A stretch of 64,000 nt of DNA from Archaeoglobales archaeon (GTDB taxonomy: Archaea > Halobacteriota > Archaeoglobi > Archaeoglobales > Archaeoglobaceae). Positions 25,819-33,476 of the stretch are shown piece by piece (the stretch's first letter is position 1; each line of letters begins with the position of its first letter). The stretch lies in assembly GCA_030055525.1 (NCBI GenBank), contig JASFYJ010000005.1:53429-117428 (forward strand), in the 5' to 3' direction. The position numbers were made by a program, and so were the translations under genes. The notes under the pieces were generated by a model. It worked only from the letters and a program-made list of their open reading frames with translations. It had not been told where the DNA came from and did no database searches.

Positions 25819-26355
25819 ATGATGGAAGATATTTTTAAGACCTTTAAAACGTTTGAAGAGTTTCTAATGAAGTTGATAGACCCCAAGACCTATCTTGGTG
25901 AGCTTAGCGAAGAGGAAATTAAAGATTCGATCGAAAAATACTACAGTGGAATATTCAGTATCTTTCAGCTGAACTTCGATTATTCAACAAAGATCTGGCA
26001 AAAGATTTTTGCGGGCGATGTAGAAAACGTTCTTGCAACTTATCTCGAGTACCTTTCAAAGCTTGAAGATGTAGTTAATAAGATGAGCGACAACGTTCTA
26101 TACTCAGCCTACATAAATGCTTTAAATAGTAACTATCTGAGATTTTTAACGACTCTACAAAATATAAACGGAGCTATTTTGCACAATTTGGGATTGGTTT
26201 CGAGAAAGGATATAGTGGCTCTTGCAGAGGCTTACGTAGACCTGAAGGGTGATATAAAAAAGGAGACAAGAGTTGTTAGAAAAGACATCGCAGAGATAAA
26301 GAACATGCTGGTTGAGTTGCAAAAAGAAATGGTTGGTAAAGAAAAGAAAGATTGA
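25819..26355 (+). CDS. phaE: PHA synthase subunit PhaE-like (short type)
   Basis: This 178-residue helical protein directly precedes a PhaC gene on the same strand, with an 11-bp gap and a GAGGTG site. The length is close to that of the short PhaE subunits known from haloarchaea (about 180 aa). The N-terminal helical region contains YYSGIFSIFQLNFDYSTKIWQKIF, and the C-terminus is a coiled coil (TRVVRKDIAEIKNMLVELQKEM) resembling the conserved PhaE tail. PhaE activates and stabilises the catalytic PhaC subunit at the granule surface in class III synthases. The track's TTG at 25816 is less likely than the tandem ATGs at 25819 and 25822. Confidence 0.75.
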   Translation: MMEDIFKTFKTFEEFLMKLIDPKTYLGELSEEEIKDSIEKYYSGIFSIFQLNFDYSTKIWQKIFAGDVENVLATYLEYLSKLEDVVNKMSDNVLYSAYINALNSNYLRFLTTLQNINGAILHNLGLVSRKDIVALAEAYVDLKGDIKKETRVVRKDIAEIKNMLVELQKEMVGKEKKD

Positions 26356-26365
26356 GGTGTTAAAA

Positions 26366-27475
26366 ATGATTCCTTACCTGATTTCCGAGTCTTTAAGGAA
26401 CATCAGAAGATCTTTAAAGCTTTCTGAATGGCTTTTGGAGCACGATTTTTTACCTTGGAGCGAAGATAGGCCTTATCTAATACCTAACGTGAAGGTTGGT
26501 CAAACTCCGAGGGTAGAACTTTATAAAGATGACGGAGTGAAGCTTTATAGGTACCTGCCGACAACAGAAAAGCAGTACGAAACTCCATTGCTTATAGTCT
26601 ATGCACTCATCAACAAACCATACATCTTGGATCTTTACCCTGAAAGAAGTGTAATTAAGAAGTTTTTAGATGCTGGATTCGATGTTTATCTGATAAAGTG
26701 GGGAGATGCGACGATTGCAGATCAATTTGGTCTTTCAGAGTACGTGGATATCTTCATGTACGACTTCATAGATTACCTTAAGGATTACGCGAAAGTTGAC
26801 AAGATATCTATTCTCGGTTACTGTATGGGTGGAGGGATGTCAGCTATTTACACGTCTCTTTATCCAGAAAACGTCAGAAATCTACTGCTTTTAGCATCTA
26901 CTTTATATTTTGGTAAGGATGTTGGTGGACTTGTTACGCTTAGCGATAAAAGATTTTTTGATCCCGAAGAAGTTACAAACGTATACGGCTACGTTCCAGC
27001 TTGGTTTTTGGGGGAGAGGTACAAGCTTCTCAGACCCCTCGAAAACTACGTTACAAAATATGTCAGCATGTTCTTGAATGCCGAAAACGAAGATTTTCTC
27101 GATCTTTTCTTTAGAATGGAGAGATGGATTCACGATGGAGTTAACGTGGCACCATATGCTTATGCAGAATACGTGAAACTGATGTATCAAGAAAATGCGC
27201 TATGTGAAGGTAAATTGTATATCAACGGAAAAAGGGCAGATCCTAAAAAAATATCCATGCCGGTGGCAGCAATTGTTGGTAAAAAGGATCATTTAGCTCC
27301 ACCAAAGAACACTTTAGGATTTTTGGATTATGTATCAAGCAACGAGAAGGCTATATTTGAAGCCGATGTCGGTCACGTGGGGCTTGTGGTTTCAAGTAAA
27401 GCGATGAAGATGTGGGATGAGGTTGCTGATTGGCTTGCGAAGAGGAGTGGCAAAAAGATAGTAAGAGAGATTTGA
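26366..27475 (+). CDS. phaC: Class III polyhydroxyalkanoate synthase, PhaC subunit
   Basis: PhaC polymerises (R)-3-hydroxyacyl-CoA into polyhydroxyalkanoate with release of CoA. The protein (369 aa, the usual class III size) has the alpha/beta-hydrolase fold with the lipase-like box GYCMGG. The nucleophile is Cys153, followed by Asp308 in GKKDHLAPP and His337 in GHVGL, the complete catalytic triad. ATG 26366 is chosen because it follows a GAGGTG site and the family starts here; the track's earlier start overlaps phaE. It is in an operon with the short PhaE and convergent with the hydratase gene, abutting it. It is distinct from the second synthase downstream (324 aa). Confidence 0.88.
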   Translation: MIPYLISESLRNIRRSLKLSEWLLEHDFLPWSEDRPYLIPNVKVGQTPRVELYKDDGVKLYRYLPTTEKQYETPLLIVYALINKPYILDLYPERSVIKKFLDAGFDVYLIKWGDATIADQFGLSEYVDIFMYDFIDYLKDYAKVDKISILGYCMGGGMSAIYTSLYPENVRNLLLLASTLYFGKDVGGLVTLSDKRFFDPEEVTNVYGYVPAWFLGERYKLLRPLENYVTKYVSMFLNAENEDFLDLFFRMERWIHDGVNVAPYAYAEYVKLMYQENALCEGKLYINGKRADPKKISMPVAAIVGKKDHLAPPKNTLGFLDYVSSNEKAIFEADVGHVGLVVSSKAMKMWDEVADWLAKRSGKKIVREI

Positions 27476-27922
27476 TCACCATATCAAAATTTTTACCCAG
27501 CCTTCAGCAACAAGTCTATCTTCAACAGCACATTTGATGTTTAACTTGTATCTATTTTTCTCTTTTTCAACCACAGTCCCTTGGATTCTAACGAGATCTC
27601 CGATCTTCACGGGAGCTGTATATTTGAAATATGTTTCTAGTAATACAACGATCCCTGGAATTCTTGCTACCGCTGCTGAAACCAAGCTTGTAGTAAGCAT
27701 ACCCTGAGCAACTCTTCCTCCAAACCTCGTCTTCTTTGCAAACTCTTCTTCAAAGTGTATTGGGTTAAAATCTCCAGAAATCAGTCCGAAAAGATAAACG
27801 TCTGCTTCGGTTATCCTTTTCTCGTAAGTTATCTCGTAACCCACATCCAGCTGGCCACTGAATTTTTCAAATTTTTTAACTTCTCCACCCAATTTTCTGT
27901 AAACTTCCTCTAACTCCATCAT
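27476..27922 (-). CDS. phaJ: MaoC-like (R)-specific enoyl-CoA hydratase (PhaJ-like)
   Basis: The protein (148 aa from ATG 27922, behind a GGGAGGAG site) is a hot-dog-fold MaoC-type hydratase. It has the hydratase-2 motif GDFNPIHFEEEFAKKTRF, with the catalytic Asp and His, and the following GGRVAQGML. PhaJ enzymes turn trans-2-enoyl-CoA into (R)-3-hydroxyacyl-CoA, the substrate of PHA synthases, linking beta-oxidation to polymer. Its place as the last gene of the PhaE2-PhaC2 operon, between the two synthases, strongly supports this role. The track start at 27949 adds nine residues that overlap phaC2. Confidence 0.85.
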   Translation of the reverse strand: MMELEEVYRKLGGEVKKFEKFSGQLDVGYEITYEKRITEADVYLFGLISGDFNPIHFEEEFAKKTRFGGRVAQGMLTTSLVSAAVARIPGIVVLLETYFKYTAPVKIGDLVRIQGTVVEKEKNRYKLNIKCAVEDRLVAEGWVKILIW

Positions 27923-27935
27923 TTTATCTCCTCCC

Positions 27936-28910
27936 TTAAGACCTTTCAATAATCCAACGAATTGCTTCTGGCCAAATTTTTGTATGGGAAGTTTTGCTTA
28001 CACTCAAACCTATATGTCCCTTCTCTGATAGAAGCATCTTCTTATCTTTTGATGGTATTTTTTCGAAAAACGGTATTACTGACTCTGGTGGTGTTATATG
28101 ATCCTTTTCAGCCGCCAAAACGAGTACGGGCATATCTATTTTGTTGATATCTACTGGCATTCCTTTCACATCGTATTGGTTATTCATTATCTCGTTTCTA
28201 TGGTACCATCTGACAATATACTCCTCGAAAACATCTCCTGCAACGGATGGAGAATCGAAAATCCAGTGGTCCATAAAAAAGAAGTCTTTTACTGATTTTT
28301 CGTCGTCGAAACTATTTATTAGCGATTGATATTTGCCAACTATTAATCTTACTGGGTCTACAAGTAAGAAGGCGATATTCAAGAGATCCCCAGTAGCGTT
28401 GAACAATGCTCTTGAAATCTTTTTGGGATCTATACTTTTAGCCCAAATCGCTAGAGTGTTCTTTGTATCGAAGTTTATTGGAGGTGTTTGAATTATAAGG
28501 TTCTTGATCTTTTCAGGATACAAAGCTGAGTAGATTACTGCAAGTGTAGAACCTAAGCAGTAACCGTGTAATGTCAATTTATCTACTTTTCGCTCTTTTC
28601 TTACAAAATCTACGCAGAAATCAAGATAGTCTATATAATCAGATATTTTTAGATGCCTATCAGCAAAACTCGGATAACCCCAGTCTATCATCCAAACATC
28701 AAGCCCTGCTTCAAGCATCTTCTTTATTACGCTTACATCTTCATGTAAGTCTAGGATAACTGGTCTGTTGATAAAGGCATAGCATATCAGAACTGGAGTT
28801 CTGTAATTGGGATTCCCTCTGTAGTGTAGCAACTTAAAAATCCAATCCTCGTGAACAACTTCGTAATCACAAAATCCAGGCTTTATATTTTTTATCTTTT
28901 CGGCTATCAT
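27936..28910 (-). CDS. phaC: Second PHA synthase PhaC-like subunit
   Basis: This 324-aa alpha/beta-hydrolase is related to the synthase at 26.4 kb (shared blocks PVLICYAFINRPVILDL, GYCLGS and EKDHITPP). The triad is Cys118, Asp270 and His299, with Cys in the lipase box as in true PHA synthases rather than the Ser of esterases. It is shorter than the other copy, lacking about 40 N-terminal residues and a C-terminal tail. Its box ends GS instead of GG. It overlaps the PhaE2 gene by 4 bp (ATGA), showing translational coupling. Substrate range probably differs from the first synthase (inference). Confidence 0.82.
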   Translation of the reverse strand: MIAEKIKNIKPGFCDYEVVHEDWIFKLLHYRGNPNYRTPVLICYAFINRPVILDLHEDVSVIKKMLEAGLDVWMIDWGYPSFADRHLKISDYIDYLDFCVDFVRKERKVDKLTLHGYCLGSTLAVIYSALYPEKIKNLIIQTPPINFDTKNTLAIWAKSIDPKKISRALFNATGDLLNIAFLLVDPVRLIVGKYQSLINSFDDEKSVKDFFFMDHWIFDSPSVAGDVFEEYIVRWYHRNEIMNNQYDVKGMPVDINKIDMPVLVLAAEKDHITPPESVIPFFEKIPSKDKKMLLSEKGHIGLSVSKTSHTKIWPEAIRWIIERS

Positions 28911-29827
28911 TTCTGGACACCCTTCTCAATAGAATCCAACTTTTTTTCAAGCTCATTAATTCGTCTCTTTAGATCAAAAATTCTTTTAAAAGCTTCATCC
29001 ATCTGAGATACAGTTGCAAACGGATTCAGTGGGTTATTCTCTGCGATCCCTTCGTAGAATCTTCTGAAGTAATATAGGTAATCCATTAGACTTTCGACCA
29101 TATTTTTCTGAATCTCAACATATTTCTTCGAACTCAGTAAGTTTTCAAACTCTTTAACCTCCTCGTTCAAGAAGGTGTTCAAAAAATCGAAGAAATTCGA
29201 AAATTTTTTGCTGTTTGCAATCTCTATGAACCTCTCTGCAGCAGTTACGAAGGCTTGTTTTCTCAAATCTCGGTAACTTCTAAAAAACTCTGAAAAATTT
29301 CTCCAACTGTTAATTGCATTTTCCAGGTATTCAAAAACTTTCTTGGGTAGTATTAACGGATATTCATGCAATAGATCAGCTTTCATAAATTCAGAACTGC
29401 AGGATTTTATTAAGTCTGCATAATGATCAAGAAATCTATCAAGGACACTCTTAACTGGCTCAGAAGTTGTAGAGGTAAAGTAAATTTCGGATAGAAGTTT
29501 TAAATGTGAGAAAAACGAACTTAAAAACTCGCAGTAAGTATCTAAAAACTCGTTTTGAGACTCCAAGATTCTCATAAGATCAACAAAAGGAAAAAGATAG
29601 TTTAACTGCCTAATACCAAACACTGAAATTTCGATGGGGCGATAAAAGAACTTGGAGAATTCTTCATATATTTTCTCAAAACTTTCATCGTAACGTATAG
29701 CTCCAGATTGATGTTTTTCCCAAAGATCTTCAAGTATTTTCCTAATCTCGATATTCCTCAAAAGAAGCTCGAAGGACTCCTTGGGAGCGAACTTAAAAAG
29801 TTCTATTGCCTCATCTTGGCTAATCAT
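28907..29827 (-). CDS. phaE: PHA synthase subunit PhaE-like (long type)
   Basis: This 306-residue helical protein is the head of a three-gene operon with PhaC2 and PhaJ. The C-terminus, NPFATVSQMDEAFKRIF followed by a coiled coil (INELEKKLDSIEKG), matches the conserved ending of bacterial class III PhaE subunits. The length is also closer to those (about 350 aa) than to the short archaeal type. It should bind and activate PhaC2. A strong TATA/BRE lies 27 bp ahead of the ATG. Having one short and one long PhaE in one locus suggests two origins or an old duplication with strong divergence. Confidence 0.75.
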   Translation of the reverse strand: MISQDEAIELFKFAPKESFELLLRNIEIRKILEDLWEKHQSGAIRYDESFEKIYEEFSKFFYRPIEISVFGIRQLNYLFPFVDLMRILESQNEFLDTYCEFLSSFFSHLKLLSEIYFTSTTSEPVKSVLDRFLDHYADLIKSCSSEFMKADLLHEYPLILPKKVFEYLENAINSWRNFSEFFRSYRDLRKQAFVTAAERFIEIANSKKFSNFFDFLNTFLNEEVKEFENLLSSKKYVEIQKNMVESLMDYLYYFRRFYEGIAENNPLNPFATVSQMDEAFKRIFDLKRRINELEKKLDSIEKGVQK

Positions 29828-29847
29828 AATTACTTCTACAGAATTAA

Positions 29848-29868
29848 CCTATATATACTTTTCTACTT
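29848..29868 (-). promoter_or_regulatory. BRE/TATA promoter of the PhaE2-PhaC2-PhaJ operon
   Basis: Read on the minus strand, GAAAAGTATATATAGG is a near-ideal archaeal BRE plus TATA. It is centred about 27 bp ahead of the PhaE2 ATG, predicting a leaderless and probably strong transcript. Confidence 0.65.
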
Positions 29869-29931
29869 TTTAGTTGTATTACGACTGTATAACCTCAGAA
29901 GAAGTTAAATTTCACAAACTCAACGGAGTTC

Positions 29932-30942
29932 ATGTACTACGCCGTGAAAGGAAATGCAGATTTCGTAGAGTTTCTGAAGAACAGTAGAGTTCTTTTTTTG
30001 TTAGTTATAGGGAACACAAAAACTGCGGAAGTGCCTGGAATAACGGCTGCTGGAGAGAACAAAGATTTAATTGCCTACACACCACCAGCAGATGCTGAGC
30101 TACTTTACCATGGAAAATGTTTATCGATAAGCGGAGTGCCGGCAACACCGGATGGGAAACCAACACCAGCTCTGATATCTTACGCTGCTTTGAATTTGAC
30201 CAAGATTCCGTTACTTGTTGTCGATGCGGGTTTGATGATCAAACCAAAGATACCCTACGTATCTCTGAACGCTCCCGTAGGAGAGAACATAGCAGAAAGA
30301 AGGGCTATGAATGTAGAAGATGTTGAAAATTTAATCTCCAATTCAAAGCTATTGGCAAAACAGTTATCAAAAATTTGTGATGTGCTGATGATTGGAGAAA
30401 GCATACCAGCTGGAACGACTACTGCTGCAGCTGTTTTAAAAGCCATGGGTTTTGAGCCAGCTGTTTCGTCAAGCATGCCAGAAAACCCGATAGAACTGAA
30501 GAGAAAAATCGTAGAGGTTGCGGTTAGAAGGGTTAAGAATACTGAACCATTGGAAATTCTTTCTGCTGTTGGAGATCCAGTTTTAGCTGCTGTTACTGGG
30601 CTTGCTTGTGGTTTTGATAAATTTGTAGTCTTAGCTGGAGGAACGCAGATGGTTGCAGCGAGTAAGCTGATTGAAGCGCTCGGAAAAAGAGATTTCGCAA
30701 TTGCAACGACCAAATACGTTGCAAAAGATGGTAATGCGGATCTTAACATAGCGAGTTGTTCTGTTGTAGCATCGGATCCCAAGCTTGGACTTTCAAAGTA
30801 TGATGGGCTCAAAGCTTATGAGCATGGATTCGTCAAAGAAGGCGTTGGTGCTGGTGGTTTGACGCTTCTATGCTACGTTCGAGGATTTGAAATACTGCCA
30901 GAGGTTGAAAGATGCTATGAAAAGATAATACTGAAGCGCTAG
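29932..30942 (+). CDS. CobT-like nicotinate-nucleotide phosphoribosyltransferase family protein (UPF0284 type)
   Basis: This 336-aa protein belongs to the archaeal relatives of CobT, the enzyme that activates the lower-ligand base in cobamide synthesis. Visible family blocks are ADAELLYHGKCLSISGVPATPDGKPTPALIS, GESIPAGTTTAAAVL, VVLAGGTQMVAAS and the C-terminal GVGAGGLTLL. Corrinoid is needed by the CdhD/CdhE protein encoded near 46 kb, which fits a cobamide role, but the archaeal family's exact reaction is not settled. The gene is alone on the plus strand, with about 100 bp to the divergent PhaE2 gene. Confidence 0.85.
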   Translation: MYYAVKGNADFVEFLKNSRVLFLLVIGNTKTAEVPGITAAGENKDLIAYTPPADAELLYHGKCLSISGVPATPDGKPTPALISYAALNLTKIPLLVVDAGLMIKPKIPYVSLNAPVGENIAERRAMNVEDVENLISNSKLLAKQLSKICDVLMIGESIPAGTTTAAAVLKAMGFEPAVSSSMPENPIELKRKIVEVAVRRVKNTEPLEILSAVGDPVLAAVTGLACGFDKFVVLAGGTQMVAASKLIEALGKRDFAIATTKYVAKDGNADLNIASCSVVASDPKLGLSKYDGLKAYEHGFVKEGVGAGGLTLLCYVRGFEILPEVERCYEKIILKR

Positions 30943-30948
30943 CTACTT

Positions 30949-31464
30949 TCACTCTTTTATTATTTCGAGGATCTCTTTAAACTCCTTCGCTTCTGCAGTT
31001 TTGAGGATTTCGTAGATTATCATTTCGGCTGAGGAAATTTTTACACCTTCTTGCAGCATCCTGATTATTGCTACATCCTTGTCGGTCTTTTTTCTAGAAC
31101 CGATGCAATCGACCGCTACACTTACTTCAATGCCAGATTTTATCATATCTATAGCCGTTTGGTATACACATATGTGTGCCTCAATTCCTATTAGCGCGAC
31201 TCTTCTTACTCTTAACTCCTTTATCCTATTCAAAAACTTTTCATTTCTCATGCAGCTAAAAGAACTTTTTGTTATAATTTCAGCTATTAATCGGCGAATA
31301 TTTTCAACCGTGTTTCCGAGTTTCATCTGTTCTGTCGCAATGATCGGCAAATTGAAAATTCTAAACGCTTTTATAAGTTTTTCCGAGTTCTTAAGAATAT
31401 CTTCTATACCATCTATTCGCTTAGCTAATTTTTCTTGGAAGTCTACGACAACAAGGGCATCCAT
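30949..31464 (-). CDS. Isochorismatase-family cysteine hydrolase
   Basis: The 171-aa protein has the isochorismatase-like fold with the catalytic Asp in ALVVVDFQEKLA (residue about 8) and the nucleophilic Cys in IGIEAHICVYQTAIDM (about 112). The length and EAHICV motif fit the YcaC/nicotinamidase-like subgroup, which hydrolyses amide or ester bonds of small molecules. The substrate cannot be deduced. It is convergent with the CobT-like gene, 6 bp apart, and divergent from the DtxR-type regulator. Confidence 0.82.
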   Translation of the reverse strand: MDALVVVDFQEKLAKRIDGIEDILKNSEKLIKAFRIFNLPIIATEQMKLGNTVENIRRLIAEIITKSSFSCMRNEKFLNRIKELRVRRVALIGIEAHICVYQTAIDMIKSGIEVSVAVDCIGSRKKTDKDVAIIRMLQEGVKISSAEMIIYEILKTAEAKEFKEILEIIKE

Positions 31465-31537
31465 GGCCTAGTGAGGTGTAGTGAGTCATAAAAAATTTCT
31501 GAGTAACAACAAAAATCTTTAATAAACCTTCCGAAGT

Positions 31538-31942
31538 ATGTTCAATATGGATACAGAGTCTATAATTAGAACATTGTACAAAGCATGGGAAAAGGGGATC
31601 TACGTCGTTGGACCTACTTATTTAGCAAGAGAATACAGAATACCAAAATCCACAGCGCAGAAGATACTTTTTGACCTGGAAAAGAGTGGTTATGGAAGTT
31701 ACGTAAAGAAGAAGGGTTTTGTATTGAACGAGAGGGGTATAAATGCTGGTAAAAAAGTAACAAGAAAACATAGGCTTCTTGAATGTCTTCTCGATGAAAT
31801 AGGTTTAAGCAGAGAGGTAATATGTGAGGAAGCTTCAAGAATAGACCACGTCATAGGTGAGAATTTTGAGAAAGTTTTAGAGAAAAAATACGGGAGTAGA
31901 GAAAGATGTCCATGCGGAAATGTTATCCCTTGTTTATCCTGA
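31538..31942 (+). CDS. DtxR/MntR-type metal-dependent transcriptional regulator
   Basis: The 134-aa protein has an N-terminal winged helix (GPTYLAREYRIPKSTAQKILFDLEKSGY) and a dimerisation/metal-binding part. The latter contains KHRLLECLLDEIGLSREVICEEASRIDHVIGE and ends RERCPCGNVIP, the pattern of DtxR/MntR/IdeR repressors. These bind Fe2+ or Mn2+ and repress uptake genes. The gene overlaps the metal-binding protein gene of the downstream ABC transporter by 37 bp, so it probably autoregulates that operon. A TATA element (CTTTAATAAA) 26 bp before the second ATG (31547, MDTESIIRT) suggests that ATG is the real, leaderless start. Confidence 0.85.
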   Translation: MFNMDTESIIRTLYKAWEKGIYVVGPTYLAREYRIPKSTAQKILFDLEKSGYGSYVKKKGFVLNERGINAGKKVTRKHRLLECLLDEIGLSREVICEEASRIDHVIGENFEKVLEKKYGSRERCPCGNVIPCLS

Positions 31943-32790
31943 TTTTGCTGGTTATTAATTTTGCGGAAGCAAAAATACTTGTAACACTACCTGAGCTAAG
32001 ATCGATTGCTGAGGAAATTTCTGGAGAGGAGGTAGAGTTCATACTCCCTCCAGCTGTAGATCCGCATACGTACGCTCTATCTTCCTCGGATCTGGAAAAA
32101 ATTAGGGGAGCTGAATTGGTCTTGCTTGCAAATTCCAATATTATTGAGTTCGAAAAAAGAATACGAGATTTAAATAAAAATTGTTTAGATTTTGAAGACT
32201 ACAATGCTACGATATTAAACTTCGAAGGCTATGGTGAGAACTATCATGCCTACTGGATGTATCCAGAGAACGCGCTAAAAATAGCAAAAAAGCTTGCTGA
32301 AAAGTTAACAGAGTTGCGCGGCAAAGATTACATGCAGAGGTACTACGAGTTTGAAGAGAGAGTTGAAAGAGCTGAAGTGCAAGCAAAATCCTTGCTTAAG
32401 GAAAATGGATATTATGTAGCATCAGATCCACATGTAGCTTATATCTTAGCACAGTTTGTGGAAGTAAAAGCGATCCTTTTTGAAGAATTCACGCAAATAG
32501 TAGATCTCAGAAGTTTGAAAGTTGAGAAACCTTGCTATATTGTTTTGGCAGATTATCATAGGGGAACAAAAGTAGAGGAAATTTCGAAGAACTTTGCGTC
32601 AGAAAATGAATGTAAGTTGGCGTACACAATTATTTTTTCCAGTTTAGATTACGATGCAACCATAATTGCGAACGCAGCAAGAATTTCTGGAGCTTTTGAA
32701 GTAGAAAAACCAAATTACAATATCTATCTGATCGCAAGTTTGGCTTTAATGGCGGTTGTGGTAGTATGGTTGTTGTGGCGAAAAACCTGA
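31906..32790 (+). CDS. Zn/Mn ABC transporter, membrane-anchored substrate-binding protein (ZnuA/TroA-like)
   Basis: This 294-aa cluster A-I metal-binding protein has a signal peptide (1-22, ending NFAEA) and a ZnuA/TroA-like fold with His in PAVDPHTYALSSSDLEKI. A second metal region contains YHAYWMYPENALKIAKKLA, a third SDPHVAYILAQF, and Asp-His are near LADYHRG. It ends in a membrane helix (about 272-290, IASLALMAVVVVWLLW) plus RKT, so it is anchored by its C-terminus. Most such proteins in bacteria are lipoproteins or free periplasmic proteins. It lies between the DtxR-type regulator and the ATPase, overlapping both. Confidence 0.8.
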   Translation: MSMRKCYPLFILILLVINFAEAKILVTLPELRSIAEEISGEEVEFILPPAVDPHTYALSSSDLEKIRGAELVLLANSNIIEFEKRIRDLNKNCLDFEDYNATILNFEGYGENYHAYWMYPENALKIAKKLAEKLTELRGKDYMQRYYEFEERVERAEVQAKSLLKENGYYVASDPHVAYILAQFVEVKAILFEEFTQIVDLRSLKVEKPCYIVLADYHRGTKVEEISKNFASENECKLAYTIIFSSLDYDATIIANAARISGAFEVEKPNYNIYLIASLALMAVVVVWLLWRKT

Positions 32791-33476
32791 GCTACTCGTA
32801 CGGGAAAACTTTGGCAATAGAAAATTTAAGTTTTGAAGTTGATGATGGAGAGGTTGTTGCAATCATTGGACCAAATGGAGCAGGGAAAACGACTCTGCTT
32901 AAATGCATACTTGGACTTTTAAGGGCAAAGGGAGAGATTTCAGTTTTTGGAATGGATCCGAGAAAGGACAAAAATGTGCTTAAAATAGCATCTTACGTAC
33001 CCCAGAGGAGTTCAGTAAACTTAGAAATACCTTTGAAAGTGAAGGAAGTTCTTGCAATGGGGGGTGAGATAAAAGATGAGGTAATAAAAAGACTTGAAAT
33101 CGAAGATAAGCTTGATATGTTGTTCAGGAACTTAAGTGGAGGATTTCAACAGAGGATTTTGATTGCCAGAAGTTTGATGAAAGATCCTAAACTTTTGCTC
33201 CTTGATGAACCTTTCAACGGTGTGGATATGATCTCCCAGAGAAAGATCGTAGAGGTAATAGATGAACTTGATTGTACATCATTTATTGTAGTACATAATG
33301 TTAATCCTATAATAAAAATTGTTGATAAAATTATGTTGATAAACAAACATCTAATAGCATTTGGGAAGCCTAAAGAAGTATTCACAGCACGTAATTTGCT
33401 CGAAGCATACAAAACAGATGTTCCACTTGTTGTATGCAACGGCGAGGCGGTACCACTCTATGCTGACCTTCACTGA
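32766..33476 (+). CDS. Zn/Mn ABC transporter ATP-binding protein
   Basis: This 236-aa ABC ATPase has Walker A GPNGAGKTTLLK (about 34), Q-loop near YVPQRSS, signature LSGGFQQRILIARSL, Walker B LLLLDEPFNGVD and the switch His in IVVHN. The length and DEPFNGVD wording match the ZnuC/MntB metal-uptake subgroup. It powers import of a divalent metal with the permease encoded next. It overlaps the binding-protein gene by 25 bp and the permease by 17 bp. Confidence 0.92.
   Translation: MVVVAKNLSYSYGKTLAIENLSFEVDDGEVVAIIGPNGAGKTTLLKCILGLLRAKGEISVFGMDPRKDKNVLKIASYVPQRSSVNLEIPLKVKEVLAMGGEIKDEVIKRLEIEDKLDMLFRNLSGGFQQRILIARSLMKDPKLLLLDEPFNGVDMISQRKIVEVIDELDCTSFIVVHNVNPIIKIVDKIMLINKHLIAFGKPKEVFTARNLLEAYKTDVPLVVCNGEAVPLYADLH

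Noticed and set aside
27936-28910. Second PhaC as a simple esterase or lipase
   Set aside because: The nucleophile is Cys in GYCLGS, with Asp and His in the positions of PHA synthases, and it is coupled to a PhaE-like gene.
30255-30812. 185-aa minus-strand ORF inside the CobT-like gene
   Set aside because: Antisense shadow; composition follows the complementary codons of a well-supported gene.
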